The notes beneath the pieces are model-generated. The model was not told where the DNA came from, did not search any database, and saw only the letters and a list, made by a program, of their open reading frames with translations. From Comamonadaceae bacterium (GTDB lineage: Bacteria; Pseudomonadota; Gammaproteobacteria; Burkholderiales; Burkholderiaceae_C), in the NCBI GenBank assembly GCA_947455585.1, contig CANGOY010000117.1, forward strand, positions 1-6,298: DNA of 6,298 bases. Direction: 5' to 3'. The first letter of the stretch is position 1; every line of letters begins with the position of its first letter. Positions 1 through 6,298 of the stretch are shown piece by piece. The position numbers were made by a program, and so were the translations under genes.

Positions 1-585
<585 letters not shown>

Positions 586-640
586 ATTGGCAGTCCTAGA
601 AAAAGGTGGTTTTGTGGCTGCCCAGGCGAACGGCAAAACA

Positions 641-656
641 CCTCTATAGATAGAGG
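641..656 (-). terminator. Small hairpin between the transglycosylase gene and glyA, possible weak terminator or leader hairpin
   Basis: A perfect 6-bp inverted repeat, CCTCTA-TCTA-TAGAGG on the minus strand, followed on that strand by TGTTTTG. It lies 112 nt past the transglycosylase stop and 55 nt before the glyA start. The stem is short, only half GC, and the T-run is interrupted, so an efficient intrinsic terminator is doubtful. It could equally be a hairpin in the glyA leader. On the plus strand no T-run follows. The rest of the 586-768 stretch holds no gene and no riboswitch pattern that I recognise. Confidence 0.3.
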
Positions 657-768
657 CTGCGCGCTTCCCAGTGGTCATACATCCACGTCAGCGGTATGGG
701 GCTGATGCCTCACACGCCTATCGCCAGTTGCGCACAAAACAGAGTTTACCGCGCTTCAAGCGCTAGAT

Positions 769-1602
769 TTATTCTTCGTCCTTGCCGAAGGGGGTCAAGC
801 GCTGGGCTTTTTCCCACAGGCTCTCCAAACGGGCGGTGGCAGCCTCGGCAGCCGTGGAAGGGGGGGGCGTAATTGGCACTTTCACGCCCTTGGCCACTTG
901 CAGCAGGCGGGCGTTTTCGGCCATGACCTTGCCGGCGTAGCCTTGGTCGTCTTTCATATTTCCTGCGCCCACATAGAGCTTGAGGCCGCCTTCTAGGCTG
1001 CCAGCGCGGGTGATGCACTCTTTGAGTACATTCACGCCCACGCGCACGTTGGCCACGGGGTCAAACGCGGCCAAAGCGCCGCCGAAGCCTTGGTACTTTT
1101 GCTCGTGGACCTTGGTCATCACTTGCATCAGGCCTTGAGCGCCCACATTGCTTTGAGCGAAGGGGTTAAAGCCAGATTCCACGGCCATCACGGCCAATAT
1201 CAGGGTGGGTTCGATTTGGTTGGCAGGACCCACGTCGTAGGCTTCGGACACCAAAGCGCTCAAAGGCTCAGGTGCCACACGGTATTTTTTGCTCAGCCAG
1301 TAGGCCAAATTGGATTGTTGTTTGGGCAGGTCGCGGGGGTCGGTGGCGGTGGCGCGGTCTACGGCATCGGCATCAGTTGCGATGCCCAGTTCGTCGTATT
1401 GGCGCTCTTGCAGCCAGCTGATGACCTTGGCTTCGGTCACCACACGCAGGTCGGGGCGCACGGTCAGCGCCACGACAAAGAAGAAGATAGACAGGCCCAC
1501 CACAGCCAAACCGTTGTGGGAAATGGCAAAAAAGCCTTGCGCCACGTCAGCTGCAAAGGTACGTAGACCTAGCTGTAATCGGGCGATGAGGGGAATAGAC
1601 AT
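769..1602 (-). CDS. Membrane-anchored lytic transglycosylase, SLT domain
   Basis: A 277-residue protein predicted to cleave the MurNAc-GlcNAc bond of peptidoglycan with formation of 1,6-anhydroMurNAc, acting in the periplasm. A hydrophobic stretch at about residues 31-48 (GLAVVGLSIFFFVVALTV) follows an N-terminal segment of roughly 30 residues; I see no lipobox, so it is probably a single-pass anchor with the catalytic part outside. The SLT domain spans roughly 125-235: AVESGFNP at 140-147, with Glu142 as the likely catalytic acid; the GLMQVM signature at 157-162; and LYVGAGN at 209-215, the usual Tyr-containing motif. The C-terminal tail has a PPPST linker and a charged end. The start is ATG at 1600-1602 without a clear Shine-Dalgarno. 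It lies divergently from the DUF349 gene. The family call is firm; I cannot assign it to a named Mlt type. Confidence 0.9.
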   Translation of the reverse strand: MSIPLIARLQLGLRTFAADVAQGFFAISHNGLAVVGLSIFFFVVALTVRPDLRVVTEAKVISWLQERQYDELGIATDADAVDRATATDPRDLPKQQSNLAYWLSKKYRVAPEPLSALVSEAYDVGPANQIEPTLILAVMAVESGFNPFAQSNVGAQGLMQVMTKVHEQKYQGFGGALAAFDPVANVRVGVNVLKECITRAGSLEGGLKLYVGAGNMKDDQGYAGKVMAENARLLQVAKGVKVPITPPPSTAAEAATARLESLWEKAQRLTPFGKDEE

Positions 1603-1679
1603 AAATTTATTAAATAGGAAGTAGCTGAAATTTTAAAGCCTCGGCGACAATCACCCCTAATTTACTGTGAGCCCTACTT
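1603..1679. promoter_or_regulatory. AT-rich divergent intergenic region, probable location of two promoters
   Basis: These 77 nt separate the divergent starts of the transglycosylase gene (minus) and the DUF349 gene (plus) and are about 36% GC by hand count, far lower than the flanking genes. Divergent starts imply that promoters lie here or just inside the gene ends. Several AT-rich hexamers could serve as -10 elements (for example TTTAAA and TTTACT on the plus strand, TAAAAT and TATTTA on the minus strand), but none has a convincing -35 at proper spacing, so no specific promoter is called. Neither start codon has a clear Shine-Dalgarno. Confidence 0.45.
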
Positions 1680-4424
1680 GTGACTGATTCCTCTAACAAA
1701 CCCCTCGACCTCGCCGCCTTAGACAAATTGACTGGCGGGGCCTTTACCGTTTCTACCTCAGCAGACCGCACTGCGCGCCTGCGCGATTGGCTTACTGGCC
1801 AGCCCACCTTGGAACAAGTTCAAGCTGCCTTTGACGAAATGAGCCACCGCGACAAGGGTGCTGCCAAAGTGCTGCGTGAAAAACTGGACGAGCTGCGCCG
1901 CAGCAAAGACCAAGACGCCTTAATTGTCGAGTGGGCCTCCAAAGGCGAAGCCCTGCGCGACGCGCCGCACATCAATTTGAGCGATGCCATGGGCTGGCAG
2001 CGCGATGCCGCCAAAGCCGGTGCGCCTTTGTCACGCGAGCCCTTAGCCGGTCTGAAAACCGCATTGGCCGAGCGCGTGAAAGCCATTGAAGACTTGCAAC
2101 ACCAAACCCAAGTGCAGCGCGAAGCCGCTGTGCTGCTTGCGCAACGCATTGAAGTGCTTTCGACTAAGTCTTGGCAAGACGCCTTGGCCCAGCGCGATGC
2201 GCTGCAAACCGACCTCGACCGTTGGGTTGCCCAAGCCCAAGCCTTGGCAGCCGATGCCCAATGGCCCAGCGTGGACGCCAAGTTTGCACCCGCTTTGCAA
2301 ACCAGTACCCAACAAGTGCAAGCCGTGTGGACCGCTTTTGGCGAGGCCTTGACCTTGACCGAAGCTGCTGCGGCTGATGCAGCAGCGCCATTGCCAGCCG
2401 TGCCCGCATGGTCTGACCAAATTCGCGTGGCCCGTGGTGAAGTGTTGCCCCAAGCCGCCGCGCCCGTTAAAGCCGCCAAGCCAGTAGCTGCTGGTGCGGA
2501 CGCGACGCGCAAAGTCAAACCCACCGCTGACAAAGCCGTGGTGGACCAAAAGCGTTTAGAGCTGGCCATGCAAGCTGAGGCTTTGTTTAAGCCTGCGCCT
2601 GTGGCCAAGCCTGCGAAAGCCAAAGTGCCTAAAGCTGATGAAGCGGCGCCTGCTCAAGACGCTGCTGTTGTCGAGCAAGTGGCTGTTGAAGTCACGCAGG
2701 CAGCAGCGGTTGATGCACCTGCTGTGATTGAAGCTGCCGCAGCTGAAACAGTGGCCGCTGTCAAAGCCGAAGACGTGGCCCGCGTGCCCGCAGTGGGCGG
2801 CCGCAAGATGCAAGAAACCTTGCGCAACTTGCGCGAGCAATGGAAAAAAATCGACAAAGAAGCCGCGCCCAACCCTGCGTTGTGGAAGCGCTTTGACTCG
2901 GCTTGCAACCGCGCCCACGAAGTGGTGGACGCATGGCTCAAAGAAGCCCGTGCCCAAACCACCGCGCACAAAGCCCAACGCTTGGCTTTGATTGAAGAAG
3001 TCAAAGCATGGGCAGTTGAGCATGCCAATGGCCCCGATTGGAAAGGCGTCGCACGTCAGTTGCATCAGTTCGCCCAACGCTGGCGCGAAAGCGGCCACCT
3101 GAGCGAAAAAATGTTTGCCGAGTTGCAACCCGTTTGGAAAGCTGCCATCCACGCCGCGCACGAGCCGCTTGAAGTGATGCAAAAAGCTAGCCTTGCGCGC
3201 CGCCATGCGCTGATTGCCGAAGCCCAAGCTTTGGGCGCTGCGCCTTCGCTGCGTGTGGATGCTGTCAAAGCTTTGCAACAACGCTGGCAAGAAGAAGCCC
3301 ATGCTGTGGTGCTCGACCGCAAGCAAGAGCAAAAACTGTGGGATGCCTTCCGTCAACCGATTGACGAAGCATTTGCCCGCAAGTCATCGGTGCGCGAGCA
3401 ATCTCAAGCCGCACTGACACCTCACGACAAAGCCGTGCTCGATGCCGCCAAGGCTTTGGATTCAGCCACCGCCAAAGGCGATGCATCCGCCATTCGTGCG
3501 GCCATGCAAATGTTGGAGCAAATCGCACGCGGCGAAGTGGTGGCGCCAGTGGCAGCCCCTGTACATGCAGCGGCTGCACCCGCTGCTGCCACTGAGGCTT
3601 CATCTGAAGCCGTCACAGAGCCAGAAGCGCCCGCTACAGAAGTGACGACAGACGTCTCTGCCGAAGCTGCAACAAGCGATGCTGCCCACAGCTCTGACGA
3701 TACAAGCGCTGAAGCAAATGCAGAGCAGCCAGCTGACAACTCTGCAGAAGCCACTGAGCCCGTGGCTGAAGTTGCCCCCGTCAAACCCAAGGCTGCACCA
3801 CGCCCAGTAGTGGCCGTGCGCGGTGATGACCGTCCAGGCCAAAAACGTACCGAAGCTGCACCCGCTGGCCGTGGTCGCGATGGCAAACCAAGCTTTGGCC
3901 GTGACGGCAAACCAGGCCGCGATGGCGGACGTGATGGTGGTCGCGAGGGCTTTGCGCCGCGTGGCCCACGTTTGGGTGATGCAGCTTTCCGCGCCCAACG
4001 CTTTGCTTTGGAATCTGCACAAGATGCCTTGCGTCGTTTGGCTTCACAAGCGCACGGCGAAGTGTTGACCCAGCTGATGCACGCTTGGGAAAAGCGCGAT
4101 GCAGCCCAATTGCCAGCGGCGCAAGCCATTGGTAGCAAACTCAGCCCGGCACAGCGCACGCAATGGTCGCAAGCTTTGTCGGCTCAGCCTCAAGGCGAGG
4201 CTGTCACGCCTTTGTTGCGTTTGGAAGTTGCCGCTGACTTGCCCACACCCGCCGCGCAAATGGATGCGCGTCGTGCCTTGCAGTTGCAAATGCTCACACG
4301 CCGCAATGACCCATCACCTCAAATGACGTGGGCCGCTGACGCGGCGCAGGTCTTGGGTGGTGCGTATGACGAAGCGGCAGCTCGTCGTTTGCAAGCGGCG
4401 CTGAAGGTGTTGTTGAAGCGCTAA
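1680..4424 (+). CDS. Large DUF349-repeat protein with Arg/Gly/Asp-rich segment, function unknown
   Basis: A 914-residue, probably cytoplasmic protein with no signal peptide or membrane segment. Order: N-terminal conserved region (1-125), helical Gln/Ala-rich region likely to form coiled coil (about 125-228), Ala/Pro/Lys linker (about 228-373), three DUF349-like repeats (about 375-425, 453-500, 525-575) with the pattern L..QW followed by LW..F and a helix (LREQWKKI...ALWKRFDSACNRAHE; FAQRWRES...PVWKAAIHAAHE; LQQRWQEE...KLWDAFRQPIDEAF), acidic Ala/Glu/Ser/Thr linker (about 618-700), a basic Arg/Gly/Asp-rich segment (about 714-765), and a helical C-terminal domain (about 766-914). The start is GTG at 1680: an in-frame TGA lies 12 nt upstream and the first internal Met is residue 54, so this start is well constrained. 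No Shine-Dalgarno is obvious. The biochemical role of DUF349 is not known to me; the basic tail suggests nucleic-acid contact, which is only inference. Confidence 0.88.
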   Translation: MTDSSNKPLDLAALDKLTGGAFTVSTSADRTARLRDWLTGQPTLEQVQAAFDEMSHRDKGAAKVLREKLDELRRSKDQDALIVEWASKGEALRDAPHINLSDAMGWQRDAAKAGAPLSREPLAGLKTALAERVKAIEDLQHQTQVQREAAVLLAQRIEVLSTKSWQDALAQRDALQTDLDRWVAQAQALAADAQWPSVDAKFAPALQTSTQQVQAVWTAFGEALTLTEAAAADAAAPLPAVPAWSDQIRVARGEVLPQAAAPVKAAKPVAAGADATRKVKPTADKAVVDQKRLELAMQAEALFKPAPVAKPAKAKVPKADEAAPAQDAAVVEQVAVEVTQAAAVDAPAVIEAAAAETVAAVKAEDVARVPAVGGRKMQETLRNLREQWKKIDKEAAPNPALWKRFDSACNRAHEVVDAWLKEARAQTTAHKAQRLALIEEVKAWAVEHANGPDWKGVARQLHQFAQRWRESGHLSEKMFAELQPVWKAAIHAAHEPLEVMQKASLARRHALIAEAQALGAAPSLRVDAVKALQQRWQEEAHAVVLDRKQEQKLWDAFRQPIDEAFARKSSVREQSQAALTPHDKAVLDAAKALDSATAKGDASAIRAAMQMLEQIARGEVVAPVAAPVHAAAAPAAATEASSEAVTEPEAPATEVTTDVSAEAATSDAAHSSDDTSAEANAEQPADNSAEATEPVAEVAPVKPKAAPRPVVAVRGDDRPGQKRTEAAPAGRGRDGKPSFGRDGKPGRDGGRDGGREGFAPRGPRLGDAAFRAQRFALESAQDALRRLASQAHGEVLTQLMHAWEKRDAAQLPAAQAIGSKLSPAQRTQWSQALSAQPQGEAVTPLLRLEVAADLPTPAAQMDARRALQLQMLTRRNDPSPQMTWAADAAQVLGGAYDEAAARRLQAALKVLLKR
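3870..3947 (+). repeat. In-gene low-complexity repeat encoding RGRDGKP/GRDGG units
   Basis: Residues 731-756 of the DUF349 protein consist of imperfect repeats: GRDGKP at 732-737, 739-744 (GRDGKP again), then GRDGG, GRDGG and GREG. The DNA copies are degenerate (CGCGATGGCAAACCA versus CGTGACGGCAAACCA), so the peptide pattern is kept more tightly than the bases. Such Arg/Gly-rich tracts resemble RGG-type RNA-binding tails, although the interleaved Asp residues lower the net charge. Confidence 0.7.
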
Positions 4425-4454
4425 ATGCGCTAGGGCAATGAGCCTTGGTAAAAC

Positions 4455-4480
4455 AAAAACGGCGCTGAGGCGCCGTTTTT
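4455..4480. terminator. Bidirectional intrinsic terminator between convergent genes
   Basis: Perfect 11-bp inverted repeat AAAAACGGCGC - TGAG - GCGCCGTTTTT. The plus strand gives a GC-rich stem with a T-run of six; the minus strand reads into TTTTTGTTTT. It sits 30 nt after the DUF349 stop and 45 nt after the lpxH stop, exactly where transcripts from both sides need to end. Confidence 0.93.
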
Positions 4481-4525
4481 TACGTTGTGTTTGAGGCTTT
4501 GGATAAAAGCCGCATGAGCACCTTG

Positions 4526-5362
4526 TTAGTTGCTGCTCAACGGTAAGCGTTGCAGCCCGTGCGTTGCGTTCGCTGCTTGTTTGCGTTGCCAACTCAGTAC
4601 CTCTAGGCGAGGGGGCTTGGCATCGGCATGCCAGTCACTCAGCACGCAGCGGCTTAAACCCTCGCCCAAGTTGTGCACCGCAGGCTTGTGGGTGTGGCCG
4701 TGAAGCAGCACTTGAGCTTTCGTGGCATTCAGCCATGCAATGGCTGCTGGTGTGTCTACATCGGCATAACCCGCGAAATCTGGGTTGTCGGTGTGGCTTT
4801 GTTTGCGCGCTTCGCTTGTGTTTCGAACGCTGCGCGCATAGGCTTGGCGTTCGGCCAAGGGCTTGCTCAAGAATGTTGCTTGCCAATCGGGCTGGCGCAC
4901 TTGGGCGCGAAACGCCAAGTAGTCGTGGTCGTCTAAACACAGGGCGTCGCCGTGGCTGAGCAAGATGCGTGTGGGTGTTGCACCATCAGCAGAACCAAAG
5001 TCAAGCACCGTGGGGTCGCTCAAACCGCGCATGCCGGTGGAATTGAGCAATTCAGGTCCCACCAAAAAGTCGCGGTTGCCGCACATGAAATACACAGGCA
5101 TGCGCTGCGCCGTAGCTTTGAGCAAGGCAATGCATTGCAGGGCAAAGGAGTCTTGGGTGTCATCGCCCACCCACACTTCAAACAAATCGCCCAAGATGAA
5201 CAGGGCGTCTGCCGGTGTGTGCGCCATGTGCTGCGCCCACGCGTCAAACGTGGCAGGCTCGCTGGCGTCTAGGTGCAGGTCTGAGATGAAGTCAACGCGC
5301 TGCCAATGCGGCTGAGCTTGCACGCTGGGTACAGGTTGTGGCAGCAGGGGGGGCATTGACAT
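4526..5362 (-). CDS. lpxH: UDP-2,3-diacylglucosamine diphosphatase (lipid A synthesis)
   Basis: Hydrolyses UDP-2,3-diacylglucosamine to lipid X (2,3-diacylglucosamine 1-phosphate) plus UMP at the inner membrane surface, the fourth step of lipid A synthesis. It is a calcineurin-like metallophosphoesterase. With the ATG at 5360-5362 the protein has 278 residues and carries the whole metal-site set: SDLHL (Asp28, His30), GDLFEVWVGDD (Asp59), GNRDF (Asn96, Arg97), SHGD (His137) and HGHTHKP (His221, His223). E. coli LpxH is about 240 residues; the excess is mostly a Pro-rich N-terminal stretch before the first motif and a short C-terminal tail. A TTG at 5383 in the same frame would add seven residues but lies inside an inverted repeat; another ATG is at 5356. 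It follows ppiB by 76 nt, probably in the same operon, and ends at the bidirectional terminator. Identification is firm; the exact start is less so. Confidence 0.94.
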   Translation of the reverse strand: MSMPPLLPQPVPSVQAQPHWQRVDFISDLHLDASEPATFDAWAQHMAHTPADALFILGDLFEVWVGDDTQDSFALQCIALLKATAQRMPVYFMCGNRDFLVGPELLNSTGMRGLSDPTVLDFGSADGATPTRILLSHGDALCLDDHDYLAFRAQVRQPDWQATFLSKPLAERQAYARSVRNTSEARKQSHTDNPDFAGYADVDTPAAIAWLNATKAQVLLHGHTHKPAVHNLGEGLSRCVLSDWHADAKPPRLEVLSWQRKQAANATHGLQRLPLSSN

Positions 5363-5371
5363 GGGTAAGTG

Positions 5372-5413
5372 GCCTGAAGTCAAAGTAGGGCAGGGAGCCG
5401 AGTGACTTCAGGC
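5372..5413. repeat. Perfect 11-bp inverted repeat just upstream of the lpxH start
   Basis: GCCTGAAGTCA at 5372-5382 and its exact reverse complement TGACTTCAGGC at 5403-5413, separated by 20 nt. On the minus-strand transcript the downstream arm ends nine bases before the lpxH ATG and contains the only Shine-Dalgarno-like bases (CAGG). Neither strand has a T-run after the stem, so it is not a standard terminator. It could be a leader hairpin masking the lpxH ribosome site, an RNA-processing site between ppiB and lpxH, or a binding site for a dimeric protein (arm centres are 31 bp apart, about three helical turns). Confidence 0.6.
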
Positions 5414-5438
5414 AAGTGCGTGCAAAGAAGCTGAGTGC

Positions 5439-5945
5439 TTAAAGAGCAACAGCTTTTTCGATGACCACGTCTTCTTTTGGCACGTCGTCATGGAAGCCTT
5501 TGCGGCCAGTTTTGACTGCAGCGATTTTGTCGACCACGTCATTGCCACTCACGACTTTGCCAAACACGGCATAGCCCCAGCCTTGTTGGCTTGGGGCTTT
5601 GTGGTTCAGAAATTCATTGTCAGCCACGTTGATGAAGAACTGAGCTGTTGCTGAATGTGGGTCAGACGTACGGGCCATGGCCAGTGTGTAGTGGTTGTTT
5701 TTGAGGCCGTTGTTGGCTTCGTTTTCAATCGGTGCGTCGCACTCTTTTTGCGTCATGCCAGGTTCGAACCCGCCGCCTTGGACCATGAATCCTGGAATCA
5801 CGCGGTGAAAAATGGTTTTGTCGTAGTGGCCTTTGTTCACGTAGTGCAGAAAGTTCTCAGCGCACTTGGGGGCTTTTTCAGCATCCAGTTCGATGGTGAT
5901 GACGCCGTGGTCCAAGATGTGCAGTTCGACATGTGGGTTGCTCAT
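5439..5945 (-). CDS. ppiB: Peptidyl-prolyl cis-trans isomerase, cyclophilin type (PpiB-like)
   Basis: A 168-residue single-domain cyclophilin that speeds cis-trans isomerisation of X-Pro peptide bonds. There is no signal peptide, so it should be cytoplasmic. It aligns along its length with E. coli PpiB (164 residues): the active-site segment IFHRVIPGFMVQGGGFEPG at 45-63 with the catalytic Arg48, Phe53 and Gln56; NEANNGLKN at 75-83; LAMART at 88-93; SATAQFFINV at 98-107; and QGWGYAVFGKVV at 121-132, which keeps the Trp (123) equivalent to the cyclosporin-contacting Trp of human CypA. The start is ATG at 5943-5945 (MSNPHVEL), supported by a strong GAAGGAA site with AAGGA eight bases upstream. 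It lies 39 nt after the PpiA-like stop and 76 nt before lpxH, so co-transcription is likely. The family is certain; the symbol rests on similarity to E. coli PpiB. Confidence 0.95.
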   Translation of the reverse strand: MSNPHVELHILDHGVITIELDAEKAPKCAENFLHYVNKGHYDKTIFHRVIPGFMVQGGGFEPGMTQKECDAPIENEANNGLKNNHYTLAMARTSDPHSATAQFFINVADNEFLNHKAPSQQGWGYAVFGKVVSGNDVVDKIAAVKTGRKGFHDDVPKEDVVIEKAVAL

Positions 5946-5953
5946 GGTGTGTT

Positions 5954-5958
5954 TCCTT
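5954..5958 (-). promoter_or_regulatory. Ribosome binding site of ppiB
   Basis: AAGGA (within GAAGGAAA on the minus strand) with eight bases between it and the ATG. It is the clearest Shine-Dalgarno in the window and fixes the ppiB start. Confidence 0.8.
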
Positions 5959-5984
5959 CAATGAAATGAGAGTGCGGCGCGTGC

Positions 5985-6298
5985 TTACAGCACGTTGGCC
6001 GATTGGATGATGATGGGGGTGCGCGGTACGTCAGATGGGAACGGGCCGCCGAAACCGGTTTGCACGGATTTAATTTTGTTGATGGTTTCCATGCCCGACA
6101 CCACTTTGCCAAACACGGTGTAGCCGGGCTGCTGGGGGGTTGGGTCGAGAAATCCGTTGTCCATCACGTTGATGAAAAACTGCGACGTGGCTGAGTTGGG
6201 CACATTGGTGCGCGCCATGGCAATGGTACCCACGGTGTTGCGTGGCCCGCCTTTGGCCAAGGCTTCGCGGCCTTCGTGCTCAACGGGGGGGCGTGTGC
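5985..6298 (-). CDS. ppiA: Second cyclophilin-type peptidyl-prolyl isomerase, C-terminal part (PpiA-like, runs off right edge)
   Basis: Only the last 103 residues plus stop are visible; the frame stays open to the right edge, so the true start is outside. The TTG at 6260 is not a start, because clear cyclophilin sequence continues upstream of it (TRPPVEHEGREAL). The fragment contains GTIAMART, SATSQFFINVMDN, GYTVFGKVVSGMETINKI and a C-terminal PIIIQSANVL, matching the end of E. coli PpiA more closely than PpiB. The residue before GYTVFGKV, which is Trp in CypA and PpiB and Phe in E. coli PpiA, is Pro here. PpiA proteins are usually exported to the periplasm, but the signal peptide region cannot be seen, so location is inferred. 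First visible gene of the probable ppiA-ppiB-lpxH operon. The family is certain; the symbol is moderately certain. Confidence 0.9.
   Translation of the reverse strand, partial: TRPPVEHEGREALAKGGPRNTVGTIAMARTNVPNSATSQFFINVMDNGFLDPTPQQPGYTVFGKVVSGMETINKIKSVQTGFGGPFPSDVPRTPIIIQSANVL

Noticed and set aside
751..763. GC palindrome (GCGCTTCAAGCGC) right after the transglycosylase stop as a terminator
   Set aside because: The stem is effectively four GC pairs with a five-base loop and is followed by GGTAAACTC rather than a T-run, so termination is not supported.
1603..1679. A defined sigma-70 promoter in the divergent gap
   Set aside because: Several -10-like hexamers exist on both strands but none is paired with a credible -35 at 16-18 nt, so a specific promoter cannot be called.
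3870..3947. CRISPR-like or tandem DNA repeat array
   Set aside because: The repetition is in the encoded peptide (GRDGKP/GRDGG), is in frame within a long gene, and the DNA units are degenerate and only 15-21 nt apart with no spacers.
1820..4159. Long open frames on the minus strand opposite the DUF349 gene (about 245 to 267 codons each)
   Set aside because: They are antisense shadows caused by the Ala/Gln-rich, GC-biased codons of the plus-strand gene. The translations are low-complexity Ser/Ala/Arg- or Gly/Phe-rich, with no recognisable domain or ribosome site.
5985..6260. Complete small gene starting at TTG 6260
   Set aside because: Conserved cyclophilin sequence continues upstream in the same frame to the window edge, so this is the C-terminal part of a longer gene.

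Overview
The window looks like ordinary chromosomal core sequence from a betaproteobacterium, most likely Burkholderiales and probably Comamonadaceae (a Limnohabitans/Rhodoferax/Curvibacter-like organism). That placement is an inference from the protein flavours (GlyA, LpxH, the cyclophilin pair, a long Ala-rich DUF349 protein) and the moderately GC-rich coding sequence. I see no phage, transposon, CRISPR, tRNA or rRNA signal.

Layout from left to right. Positions 1-585, minus strand: the first 195 codons of glyA (serine hydroxymethyltransferase), running off the left edge. Positions 586-768: a gene-free leader/intergenic stretch with one small hairpin. Positions 769-1602, minus strand: a membrane-anchored lytic transglycosylase with an SLT domain. 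Positions 1603-1679: an AT-rich divergent intergenic region (about 36% GC by hand count). Positions 1680-4424, plus strand: a 914-residue DUF349 protein with three DUF349-like repeats, Ala/Pro/Glu-rich linkers and an Arg/Gly/Asp-rich segment. Positions 4455-4480: a strong bidirectional terminator between convergent genes. Positions 4526-5362, minus strand: lpxH. Positions 5372-5413: a perfect 11-bp inverted repeat just upstream of the lpxH start. Positions 5439-5945, minus strand: ppiB. Positions 5985-6298, minus strand: the C-terminal part of a second, PpiA-like cyclophilin, running off the right edge.

The right-hand minus-strand genes (PpiA-like, ppiB, lpxH) are closely spaced, with gaps of 39 and 76 nt, and probably form one operon that ends at the bidirectional terminator. 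LpxH makes lipid X for lipid A synthesis; the cyclophilins are folding helpers. The transglycosylase and glyA share a strand but are 183 nt apart, so they may be separate units. The DUF349 gene stands alone and is the only gene of truly unknown function. It and the lpxH-proximal inverted repeat are the most worthwhile leads; I found nothing that supports a new multi-gene system.
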